Below, in pieces: positions 51,401 to 58,618 of a DNA stretch of 64,000 nucleotides. Every line of letters starts with the position of its first letter. The first letter of the stretch is position 1. Origin of the DNA: DAOUJI01 sp965237875 (lineage in GTDB: Bacteria; Chloroflexota; Dehalococcoidia; Lucifugimonadales; JAGWBF01); assembly GCA_965237875.1 (NCBI GenBank), contig CBDEGP010000001.1, forward strand, positions 930,001-994,000, given 5' to 3'. The notes below the pieces were generated by a model. The model saw nothing but the letters and a program-made list of their open reading frames with translations. It did no database searches and was not told where the DNA came from. The position numbers were made by a program, and so were the translations under genes.

Positions 51401-51895
51401 ATGGATGTCTACGATGCCATACGCTCGCGGGTGGCTGTCCGCAGCTTCAAGCCGGACCCTGTCCCCGACGCCGTGCTGGACAAGATTCTGCGTTCGGCCC
51501 GTTGGGCCCCAAGCCGGCGCAACCGGCAGCCGTGGCGCCTCATTGTCGTCAAGAATAAGGACACCCTGGCCAAGTTGGCCGGTCTGACCTCCGGCGGCCC
51601 TTACGTCGCCGGCGCCCCTATGGCGATAGCCGTGGTGATGGACGACAAGCGGATGGCGCAGTTCGACGCGGGGCGCCTCATCGAGAACATGCTCCTGGTG
51701 GCGTGGAGCGAGGGGTTGGGGACCTGCATGGTCGGCGGATGGGACCAGGACGCCGTAAAAGAGCTTCTCGGCATACCGGAAGAGATGGAGTTCATCACCG
51801 CCATGCCCTACGGGTATCCCGCCGACTCCCCGCCCTCCGGCAAGCGCCGCAAGCCCCTCTCGGAGTTCGTCCACACGGAGCGTTTCGGAGGCTGA
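51401..51895 (+). CDS. nitroreductase-family flavoprotein
   Basis: The 164-residue protein matches the nitroreductase family: YDAIRSRVAVRSFKPDPVPDAVLDKILRSARWAPSRRNRQPWRLIVV (FMN-binding Arg and Asn-Gln-Pro), GAPMAIAVVMDD, DAGRLIENMLLVAWSEGLGTCMVGGW and LLGIPEEMEFITAMPYGYP. It would be an FMN homodimer using NAD(P)H; the natural substrate is unknown. At 164 residues it belongs to the short, minimal group. The ATG at 51401 follows AGAGGAG. Confidence 0.9.
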   Translation: MDVYDAIRSRVAVRSFKPDPVPDAVLDKILRSARWAPSRRNRQPWRLIVVKNKDTLAKLAGLTSGGPYVAGAPMAIAVVMDDKRMAQFDAGRLIENMLLVAWSEGLGTCMVGGWDQDAVKELLGIPEEMEFITAMPYGYPADSPPSGKRRKPLSEFVHTERFGG

Positions 51896-51942
51896 ACGCC
51901 CGCCGGCTCGGCGGCCCGAAAGTCTCTTCAGGGTTTGTCCAT

Positions 51943-52821
51943 TCAGTCCTGGCCGCGCCAGTCTGGATGGATTGCTTGCAGGCCCAGCTGGGGCCAGGCG
52001 GCGGGGGCGCTGCATCGCTCCAGACGTTCTTCCAACGGCAGCGATTCGTCCCAGTTGTAGGCGATGATGCGCCTGCCGTTCCAGTGGCTGGCGTCGTCGG
52101 AGGCAATCCAGACCACCGGCGCCTGCATCACTTCGGGTTGGATAAGAGCGTCGGAGCTGCTTCCTTCCGGCAGAGCCACCATGTTGGTGGCCGTCGCGCC
52201 GCCCGGGGTGAGTACGTTGGCGGTGACTCCGGTCCCCTCTAAGTCCTGGGCCATGATGGCCACCAGGGCTTCGTGCCCGGCCTTGGAGGGCCCGTAAGGC
52301 GCGCCTCCCTTGCGCCACATGGTGTCCATGCTGGTGGTGACGCCAATTATGCGGCCGAATCCTTGCCGGACCATGTGGCCGGCAACGGCTTGGGACATTA
52401 TGAACGGCCCGCTCAAGTTTACGGCGACGACCCGCAGCCAGCCGGAGGGTTCGATGTCCCAGAAGTCGGCCCGTGTGCCGGAAGCGTCGGGAGAGGCGAG
52501 TCCGCCGGAACGCAGGGTGATTCCCGCATTGTTGACTAGGATGTGAAGCCCGCCCATCTCACGGATGGTCCGTTCGATGGCTTGGAGCGCCGATTCAGGG
52601 TCGGTCACGTCGGCCATGATGGGCAGGACTGAGTCGTCGCCGCCTAGCTCGCGCATGTCGTTGGCCGTTTGTTCCAGCCAGTCTTCGTTGATGTCCAGCA
52701 TTGCGACGCGGGCCCCGGCCCGCACGAGACCGGCGGTGATCGAACGGCCCATGCCTATAGGACTCGCCGCTCCGGTCACGATGGCAACCTTGCCTTGCAA
52801 AACTCCCTCTGAAGTTGTCAT
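51943..52821 (-). CDS. short-chain dehydrogenase/reductase (SDR)
   Basis: The 292-residue protein shows the classical SDR signs. The nucleotide loop is TGAASPIGMGRSIT, with an acidic residue (MLDINED) that favours NAD. It also has LVNNAGITLRSGG, the catalytic YGPSKAGHEALV (Tyr and Lys), and VLTPGGATATNM. A C-terminal extension of about 40 residues (ASHWNGRRIIAYNWDESLPLEERLERC) is longer than usual and could form a lid. It has an AAGGAG site and converges with the nitroreductase gene. Substrate unknown. Confidence 0.92.
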   Translation of the reverse strand: MTTSEGVLQGKVAIVTGAASPIGMGRSITAGLVRAGARVAMLDINEDWLEQTANDMRELGGDDSVLPIMADVTDPESALQAIERTIREMGGLHILVNNAGITLRSGGLASPDASGTRADFWDIEPSGWLRVVAVNLSGPFIMSQAVAGHMVRQGFGRIIGVTTSMDTMWRKGGAPYGPSKAGHEALVAIMAQDLEGTGVTANVLTPGGATATNMVALPEGSSSDALIQPEVMQAPVVWIASDDASHWNGRRIIAYNWDESLPLEERLERCSAPAAWPQLGLQAIHPDWRGQD

Positions 52822-52976
52822 AGACCGCTCCTTACGTTTTCTCCGTTCGGTTGTCGATGCCTAGAATGCCCATAGTGTTGAGACTTCCTGTTTGTGGGGG
52901 CTCAATTATATGCTAAATTATCCGGAATGCGGCCTATATGTAGTATTTGACGGGCTGGTGCCAGGAGTTTATGACG

Positions 52977-54491
52977 ATGGGTTCCCGAATGAGTCCTCAG
53001 CTGTCCAAGTCCAGGTACATGGCTGGCCTGCAATGCCTCAAGCGGCTCTACCTGGAGTCTTACCGCCGAGAACTTGCCGACCCGATAGACCAGGGCAGGC
53101 AGGCAATCTTCGACGCAGGGACAGCCGTTGGCGAACTGGCCAGACAACGGTTCCCAGGGGGCAGGCTGGTTGGGGAGCAATACTACGAGCATGAGCAGGC
53201 GGTTAGGACAACCAGGAGGCTGCTGCGCTCGGTTCCCGTACCGCCTCTATACGAGGCCGCGTTCACCTTCGAGGGAATCAGGATAAGGGTTGACATTCTT
53301 CATAAAAGAGGCGGGCCGGGATTTGACCTGGTGGAGGTGAAGTCCTCCACCAGCGTCAAGCCGGAGCATATCCCCGACGTGGCAATCCAACTGCACGTGT
53401 TGGAAGGATCGGGGATTCCGGTTGAAACGGCCTGGCTGATGCAGGTCAACACCTCCTATGTGTACCAGGGCGGCCCCTACGATTTGGAGCGGCTGTTTTC
53501 CCTGGAGGACGTTACCGAGCGAGCTAGGGCCTTAGTCGCCGAAAATATCCCCGGTGACCTGGCCCGTATGTGGGACTCCTTGCAGCAAGACGCGGAGCCG
53601 GACATCGAAACCGGAGGCCACTGCGAAAAGCCTTACCGGTGTTCATTTTTTGGGCACTGCCATCGGAATGAGCCGGAGTATCCGGTCAGGCAGCTTCCCA
53701 GATTGGGGGAGAAGTTGTGGGCCCGGCTGAGGGAGGCGGGCATCCAGAACATCGGCGGCGTCTCTGCGGACTTTCCAGGCCTCTCCCAGATGCAGCTGCG
53801 GGTGCGGGACAGCGTGGCAACGGGAGCGCCCTTTGTCGGTCCTGACCTCGCCGGAGCTCTTGACGCCATCAGCTATCCGGTGAGCTTCATGGACTTCGAG
53901 ACTTTCGCGCCCGCTCTGCCGCTCTACGTCGGCTCCAGGCCCTACGAGACGATTCCCTTCCAGTGGTCCTTGCATATACGTGACGCGGATGGCGGGCTGA
54001 CCCACCGGGCGTTCCTCAACGGCGACGGCGATGACCCCAGGGAGCGTTTTGTCGTCAGCCTGCTGGACGCCGTCCCTTCCCAGGGCAGCATCGTCGTGTA
54101 CTCCGGTTACGAAAAAGCCAGGCTGACGGACATGGCGCGCCTGTTCCCTCAGCATGAAAGCCGCCTGCAGGCCTTATGCGACCGGCTGTTTGACCTGTTG
54201 AAGGTGGCCAGAGACCACTACTACCATCCCGGGTTTCACGGCAGCTATTCTCTGAAATCGACGTTGCCTGCGTTGGTCCCCGACCTGGGCTATTCCGACT
54301 TGGGGATACAGGCGGGCGATGTTGCCTCGGTTGCATACGTCCGCATGATTGCCGACGACACGCCTGAATCTGAGAAAACCCGAATCCGGGAAGCGTTGCT
54401 GGCCTACTGCCAAAGGGACACTGAAGCCCTGGTCAGGGTACTGGATGCGCTTCTGGCTGAAGCGGGGGATGCGGGCGGAGCTGCCCAGTAG
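52977..54491 (+). CDS. DUF2779 protein: Cas4-like nuclease domain fused to DEDD-type exonuclease-like domain
   Basis: The 504-residue protein has two nuclease-like parts. The N-terminal half carries SKSRYMAGLQCLKRLYL (C20), the PD-(D/E)xK core LVEVKSST (E120, K122) and a late Cys group HCEKPYRCSFFGHC (C216, C222, C228). This is the iron-sulfur Cas4/AddB-type arrangement. The C-terminal half (DUF2779) shows VSFMDFETF (D306, E308) and LLAYCQRDTEALVRVLDAL (Y477, D481), like DEDDy 3'-5' exonucleases. No cas genes are nearby, so a DNA-repair or defence nuclease is more likely than CRISPR adaptation. ATG 52977 is nine bases after AGGAG; ATG 52971 is an alternative. Confidence 0.8.
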   Translation: MGSRMSPQLSKSRYMAGLQCLKRLYLESYRRELADPIDQGRQAIFDAGTAVGELARQRFPGGRLVGEQYYEHEQAVRTTRRLLRSVPVPPLYEAAFTFEGIRIRVDILHKRGGPGFDLVEVKSSTSVKPEHIPDVAIQLHVLEGSGIPVETAWLMQVNTSYVYQGGPYDLERLFSLEDVTERARALVAENIPGDLARMWDSLQQDAEPDIETGGHCEKPYRCSFFGHCHRNEPEYPVRQLPRLGEKLWARLREAGIQNIGGVSADFPGLSQMQLRVRDSVATGAPFVGPDLAGALDAISYPVSFMDFETFAPALPLYVGSRPYETIPFQWSLHIRDADGGLTHRAFLNGDGDDPRERFVVSLLDAVPSQGSIVVYSGYEKARLTDMARLFPQHESRLQALCDRLFDLLKVARDHYYHPGFHGSYSLKSTLPALVPDLGYSDLGIQAGDVASVAYVRMIADDTPESEKTRIREALLAYCQRDTEALVRVLDALLAEAGDAGGAAQ

Positions 54492-54611
54492 GCCGTCAAC
54501 CCGCGCTGCCAAGGGGAAAGCCACCTGTACTTGCTGAAGCTGGCGGGGCCGGTTATGGGGCTTGAATCACATCGAGGTCGGGGATGCCGGAGAAATCGCG
54601 GTCGGAAGTTG

Positions 54612-55018
54612 TCATTGGGCCTTGGATTTGTTCAATTCCGGAAAGTAAGTTGCGTAGAAGCCTCGGTCTCGAGTTAGGAAGGCATCAGCCGCAGCAACGG
54701 CGTGGGCGCCGATCAAAAAGTCGGAGATAATCCGTTCCCGTCGTCCGCCTGCACGTCGGTGACGCATCCAGCGCAGCCCCCCGCGTCATAGGCTATGGAT
54801 GCATCGATTGAGGAGAGAGTTGCGTTGATTTCCCGCAGAGCCCTGTCAAGGGATGCCCTGTCACCGAAAGCAGGGACGAGTTCCGCGTATACGATGTCGC
54901 AGAGGATGACGGCGCCGTCGTCGTAGGCGTCTCGGAGCCATTCCCGGGATTGGGAATGGTGAGGTGCGTTGGACAAAAACACGTCCAGCAGGACGTTGGT
55001 GTCGACGGACGTGATCAC
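54612..55018 (-). pseudogene. vapC: VapC-type PIN-domain toxin, frameshifted in a G-run
   Basis: The intact part from GTG 55018 reads SVDTNVLLDVF (first catalytic Asp), ILCDIVYAELVPAFG (Glu) and SSIDASIAYDAGG. The frame then stops early at 101 residues. Adding one base to the six-C run at 54777-54782 (six G on the coding strand) restores a 135-residue protein. The restored end reads RRERIISDFLIGAHAVAAADAFLTRDRGFYATYF, the expected PIN C-terminus with its acidic residues. It may be a natural inactivation or a homopolymer sequencing error. VapC toxins cut RNA. GTG overlaps the antitoxin stop (GTGA). Confidence 0.85.
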
Positions 55019-55230
55019 CTTCCCCTGATTTCCGCCATGTACTCGTCTATGTCGAAAGCGTGGTCAAGGATCCCGCTGACACGGTCCACTGGATGCTTAG
55101 CTGCCGTTCTTTTCTGAATGAGAAGGCCACTCTCGGTCGGTGTAATCTCAACTTCTACGTTGTGATTCGTACCAAAGCGGTCCCTCAAAGGCTTGGGGAT
55201 GGTGATTTGGCCTCGTTCGGATATTCGCAT
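55015..55230 (-). CDS. vapB: AbrB/SpoVT-type antitoxin VapB
   Basis: The 71-residue protein has the swapped-hairpin AbrB DNA-binding domain: MRISERGQITIPKPLRDRFGTNHNVEVEITPTESGLLIQKR. A C-terminal tail HPVDRVSGILDHAFDIDEYMAEIRGR would wrap the toxin. It neutralises VapC and binds the shared promoter. It has GAGGT five bases before ATG 55230 and precedes vapC with a four-base overlap, as usual for the module. Confidence 0.9.
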   Translation of the reverse strand: MRISERGQITIPKPLRDRFGTNHNVEVEITPTESGLLIQKRTAAKHPVDRVSGILDHAFDIDEYMAEIRGR

Positions 55231-55240
55231 GTTTGACCTC

Positions 55241-55277
55241 GTATGAATAACCTATGCGTGAACTCATACCAATTATA
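55241..55277 (-). promoter_or_regulatory. vapBC promoter with candidate operator
   Basis: On the minus strand a perfect TATAAT lies at 55272-55277. Just downstream, GTATGA (55241-55246) and TCATAC (55264-55269) form an inverted repeat with a 17-base spacer, covering the expected transcription start. Such a palindrome fits autoregulation by VapB or the VapBC complex. No clear -35 box is seen. Confidence 0.55.
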
Positions 55278-55342
55278 ACATCCGCTTCACCCTCAGGTCT
55301 GACAGTTGTGCTTTACGCCAAGCAGTCGTAGAGCAGCCATGC

Positions 55343-56314
55343 TCACCGGGCCGGCATGTGGTTGGAGAACCAGTCCAGGCTCTCGGCCATGACCTCGCCC
55401 AAGGCCGGCTCCTGGTACACCTCATAGTGGCCGTAGCCCTTTAGCGTCACCAGCTTCTTGGGTTCTCCGGCCCGGTTGAACAGCTCCTGCGACTCCTCAG
55501 GGAGCACGATGCGGTCATCGTCGGTGGTGATGAATAGGATGGGCCTGGGCGATATCTTGTCCACGATCCATTCGGGGTGGAACCCAAGCGTCTCGTCCAC
55601 GTACTCCATCGGCAGGGAGTTTATGGCGGAAGGGTTGTTCCTACGCGCCGCCATTGAAAGCTCCAAGGACTGGCGGTCCGGAAGCAGGATATAGTTCCGG
55701 TCAGCCATCTCCGATTCCCCGCTGAGCGCCCGCTGCTCCCGGTCCCGTTTGGAGTGTTCCAGCAGGTCAAACCACTCGTCCACGCGCCTTACGCGGCTCA
55801 TCCACCGTATGCCGTGGCCCACTCCCACCACGCTTACGATGCATTTGGCTCTCCGGTCTATGGCCCCCACCCATGACACAGTCGCTCCGCCGTAGCTTGT
55901 GCCGTAGAGGCCTATCCTCTCCGGGTCCACCTCAGGTTGAAGGCCCAGGAACGTCATGGCGGCTTGAACGTCCGTTGCCCTGCTGTAGGGCGCCAGCCGG
56001 CTTCTGGGGCCTTCACTGTCGCCCCAGCCTTTGTAATCGAAGGTCATGGCTACGTATCCGGCCTTGTTTAGATAGGCGGCGTTGTCGGGCAAGTACAGGT
56101 CCTTGACCCCTGTATATCCGTGGCAGAGAAGGACCGCTCCCCTTCTCTCGCGGGGTTCCATGCCGTCGGGGGTGTAGACGTCCCCTACCAGCATTACGCC
56201 TTCACTGTAGAATGTCACGGGGCGTTTCAACTTATATCCTCCCTGCTGCGGGCCTGGGATTGCATGGCCGATGGCACGCTGAAGTATAGCATAGGCGGTT
56301 TCGGCATCTGACAT
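55343..56314 (-). CDS. alpha/beta hydrolase (dipeptidyl-peptidase/acetyl-esterase-like)
   Basis: The 323-residue protein shows RPVTFYSEGVMLVGDVYTPDG, AVLLCHGYTGVKDLYLPDNAAYLNKAGYVAMTFDYKGWGDSEG, and the nucleophile elbow GLYGTSYGGATVSW (Ser). Further on are PILFITTDDDRIVLPEES (Asp) and LKGYGHYEVY (His). This is the peptidase S9/S15-like group of small esterases. ATG 56314 is chosen by the start of homology-like sequence; the frame extends to 56482 over the divergent PAC2 gene. No clear binding site is visible. Substrate unknown. Confidence 0.83.
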   Translation of the reverse strand: MSDAETAYAILQRAIGHAIPGPQQGGYKLKRPVTFYSEGVMLVGDVYTPDGMEPRERRGAVLLCHGYTGVKDLYLPDNAAYLNKAGYVAMTFDYKGWGDSEGPRSRLAPYSRATDVQAAMTFLGLQPEVDPERIGLYGTSYGGATVSWVGAIDRRAKCIVSVVGVGHGIRWMSRVRRVDEWFDLLEHSKRDREQRALSGESEMADRNYILLPDRQSLELSMAARRNNPSAINSLPMEYVDETLGFHPEWIVDKISPRPILFITTDDDRIVLPEESQELFNRAGEPKKLVTLKGYGHYEVYQEPALGEVMAESLDWFSNHMPAR

Positions 56315-56370
56315 AACGTACAGTCGTCCAGGCCTTGAAAAACGTGCTTGGGCCTGCCAAGATAGGGGGC

Positions 56371-57261
56371 ATGAGAATAGGTCTGTTCGAGTTGAACGAA
56401 CCCCTTCCGGAGCTGAATGAGCCCCACGTAATATCAATTTTGCGGCCCTGGGTAAACGTGGGCAGGGTTGGGACTCTATCATTGTCCCGTCTTGAGCGGC
56501 ATTTTTCGGCTAAGAGCCTGGGTAAGCTTTCCAGGCCTGGGATGGTCTATGACTTTACCCGCTACCGGCCCCGTTCCCGTCTTGTGGGGGACCGCCGTGA
56601 GATGACCATACCCAACAGCACGGTAAGCTATTCGAAAAAGGAAGGCGGCCCGGACCTGGTGTTCATGAACCTGCGCGAACCCCACCTGTTGGGCGAGGAC
56701 TACGTGGACTCGATACTGGAGATACTGGGAGCATTGGGCGCCAAGCGCTACTGTATGATCGGCGGAATGTACGACGTAGTGCCCCACACGCGCCCCCTGC
56801 TGGTGTCCGGGGCGAGCACGGGAAACCAGGCTTCAGCGGACGCCAAGAGGATGAAGCTACTACCCAGCAGCTACCAAGGCCCCACCAGCATCATGTCCCT
56901 TATAGGCCAGGAAGCCGCTAAACGGGGCATGGAGAACATGAGTTTCGTCGTGCACCTTCCCCAATACGTGCAGTTGGAAGAGGACTACGCAGGAGTCGCC
57001 CGGCTCATGGAGATGGTCTGCTCCCTGTACGGACTTCCGGATCATCTTGCGGACAAGGAGCGGGGCGAGAGGCAGTACCGGGAGCTTACGTCGGCTGTGC
57101 AGAGGAACCCGGAGCTGCAGGAAATACTGGTCCAACTGGAGCGCCAGTACGACTCCCGGTCCAACGCTGAGACCGAAGATGAGGAACTGCCTCCACTGTC
57201 TCCTGAGGTGGAGCGGTTCCTCAGGGAAGTGGGCGACCTGGGCGGAGAGGACAACTCCTAG
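56371..57261 (+). CDS. PAC2 superfamily protein, paralogue 2
   Basis: The 296-residue protein aligns by eye along its length with the one at 20393-21301. Shared or near-identical stretches include MRIGLFELNEPLPEL, LRPWVNVGRVGTLSLSRLERH, DFTRYRPRSRL, MTIPNSTVSYS, YDVVPHTRPLLVSG, SSYQGPTSIMSLI and HLPQYVQLEEDYAGVARLMEM. The ATG at 56371 was chosen because it matches the paralogue start. The C-terminus is acidic. Its TAG stop overlaps the convergent ispH stop in a shared CTAG. Confidence 0.8.
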   Translation: MRIGLFELNEPLPELNEPHVISILRPWVNVGRVGTLSLSRLERHFSAKSLGKLSRPGMVYDFTRYRPRSRLVGDRREMTIPNSTVSYSKKEGGPDLVFMNLREPHLLGEDYVDSILEILGALGAKRYCMIGGMYDVVPHTRPLLVSGASTGNQASADAKRMKLLPSSYQGPTSIMSLIGQEAAKRGMENMSFVVHLPQYVQLEEDYAGVARLMEMVCSLYGLPDHLADKERGERQYRELTSAVQRNPELQEILVQLERQYDSRSNAETEDEELPPLSPEVERFLREVGDLGGEDNS

Positions 57262-58166
57262 CTCCGGTCCCGAAGCTCCTTTGGCAGAACGAAGGTGACG
57301 TTCTCCTCGACGCCGTCAATGGTGGTCACCGATTCGGGATGCAGGGCCGTGATAACTGCGTCGACCAGATTCTCCGGTGTTGACGCTCCCGACGTTACGC
57401 CCACTCTCGACACGCCGTCGAACCAGGACTCGACTATGTCCTCGGGTCCGTTGATAAGGTAGGCCGGGGTCCCCCGGACCTCCACCACTTCCCTGAGCCG
57501 ATTGCAGTTGGAGCTGTTCTGGGCCCCAATCACCAGCACGGCGTCCACCTGCCGGGCCAGGGCCTTAGCCGCCTCCTGCCGGTTGGTGGTGGCGTAGCAA
57601 ATGTCGGCCCTGGTTATTGCGTCGGGAAAGACCTGGCTGATTTGGTCCACAGTTTCCTTGGTGTCGTCCACAGAAAGGGTTGTCTGGGTCAGCACGACGA
57701 CGGGTGTGTCCCGGTCCCAGGCAGGAAGGTCCATTCTCTCCCGCTCATCCACCAGAGACATGGGGACCTGCCCCATGGTCCCGCGGACCTCCTGATGGCC
57801 GCGATGGCCCACGAGGACCACTTTACGGCCCTCCTTGTGGTACTTCCTTGCTTCGTTGTGCACCCTCGTAACCAGGGGGCAGGTGGCGTCGATGACCTTG
57901 AGATTCCGTGCGGACGCCTTCTCGAAGTCCTCGGGAGGAGAGCCGTGGGCGGAGAAAACGACGACGGACTCCTCCGGTATCTCGCCTACGTCCTCCACTG
58001 TGACGGCTCCCTTGCTTTCCAAGCTCGCCACGACGTACGGGTTGTGGACAATCTCATGTTTCACGTAGATGGGAGCGCCGAACTTCTTGATGCACATCTC
58101 CACTATGTCCACTGCGCGCACCACTCCGGCGCAGAAACCCCTGGGCAAGGCCAGAACAACTTCCAT
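57258..58166 (-). CDS. ispH: 4-hydroxy-3-methylbut-2-enyl diphosphate reductase IspH
   Basis: The 302-residue protein matches IspH: LPRGFCAGVVRAVDIV (C12), YVKHEIVHNPYVV, FSAHGSPPEDF, VIDATCPLVTRVHNEARKY (C96), DICYATTNRQEAA, and the third cluster ligand in IGAQNSSNCNRL. These three Cys hold the [4Fe-4S] cluster. The enzyme makes IPP and DMAPP in the last step of the MEP route. The ATG at 58166 follows GGAGGAGGGG. It would supply precursors for the squalene/phytoene synthase encoded at 45852. Its stop overlaps that of the PAC2 gene by four bases. Confidence 0.96.
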   Translation of the reverse strand: MEVVLALPRGFCAGVVRAVDIVEMCIKKFGAPIYVKHEIVHNPYVVASLESKGAVTVEDVGEIPEESVVVFSAHGSPPEDFEKASARNLKVIDATCPLVTRVHNEARKYHKEGRKVVLVGHRGHQEVRGTMGQVPMSLVDERERMDLPAWDRDTPVVVLTQTTLSVDDTKETVDQISQVFPDAITRADICYATTNRQEAAKALARQVDAVLVIGAQNSSNCNRLREVVEVRGTPAYLINGPEDIVESWFDGVSRVGVTSGASTPENLVDAVITALHPESVTTIDGVEENVTFVLPKELRDRS

Positions 58167-58202
58167 CCAGCGGCCCCTCCTCCGAGTTTGTTGCGTGGCC
58201 AT

Positions 58203-58618
58203 TATATCTCATGGAGCCGCACAAGCCCAAATCCACCGCCTGACGTGTGCGGCGTCCTGACCTTCAGGCAGGCACAGGACAGGGCAGCGCCGAGGTTGAA
58301 TGGCAGGGTCTTTCGACTATCTCAAACCCCTTCTTTATCCGTTCGCCCGGAGCGCCGTTACGCCCCTGGGACGGGGCCGAGCAACGGCGAGCAGCTGGCG
58401 CCAGTTGCTTCAAAGCGTGTCGAAGGTCGGCGCGTCTGGATTCCGGCCTCGGCCGGAAAGACGGATGCGGGGCTGTGGGCTGTCGTAGGGGCGACGGGCG
58501 GTCGCCCGGACCCATCTGCGAGCAGTTGCTTGAAAGCGTGACGAAGGCGGTTCCACAGGCTCACCGCGAACGGGGCAAAAAAGGGGACATGATAAATCGA
58601 AAGACCCTGGGTTGAATG
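58203..58618. other. non-coding gap with dispersed repeats
   Basis: These 416 bases contain no supported gene. From about 58380 on they are built of repeat fragments: a CAGTTGCTTCAAAGCGTGTCGAAGG segment at 58401-58425, the long repeat copy at 58437-58550, and GGTTCCACAGGCTCACCGCG at 58549. The last four bases, AATG, are the left target duplication of the IS element. Confidence 0.65.
58437..58550 (+). repeat. dispersed palindromic repeat, copy B
   Basis: It matches copy A at 12481-12600 through three segments in the same order: TGGATTCYGGCCTC (hairpin core), CTGTCGTAGGGGCGAC and CAGTTRCTTGAAAGC. The spacer between the first two segments is about 8 bases shorter here. Confidence 0.75.

Noticed and set aside
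52977..54491. Cas4-like domain as a sign of a CRISPR-Cas locus
   Set aside because: No repeat-spacer array and no other cas gene are present. Cas4-like domains are common in DUF2779 and other repair nucleases.
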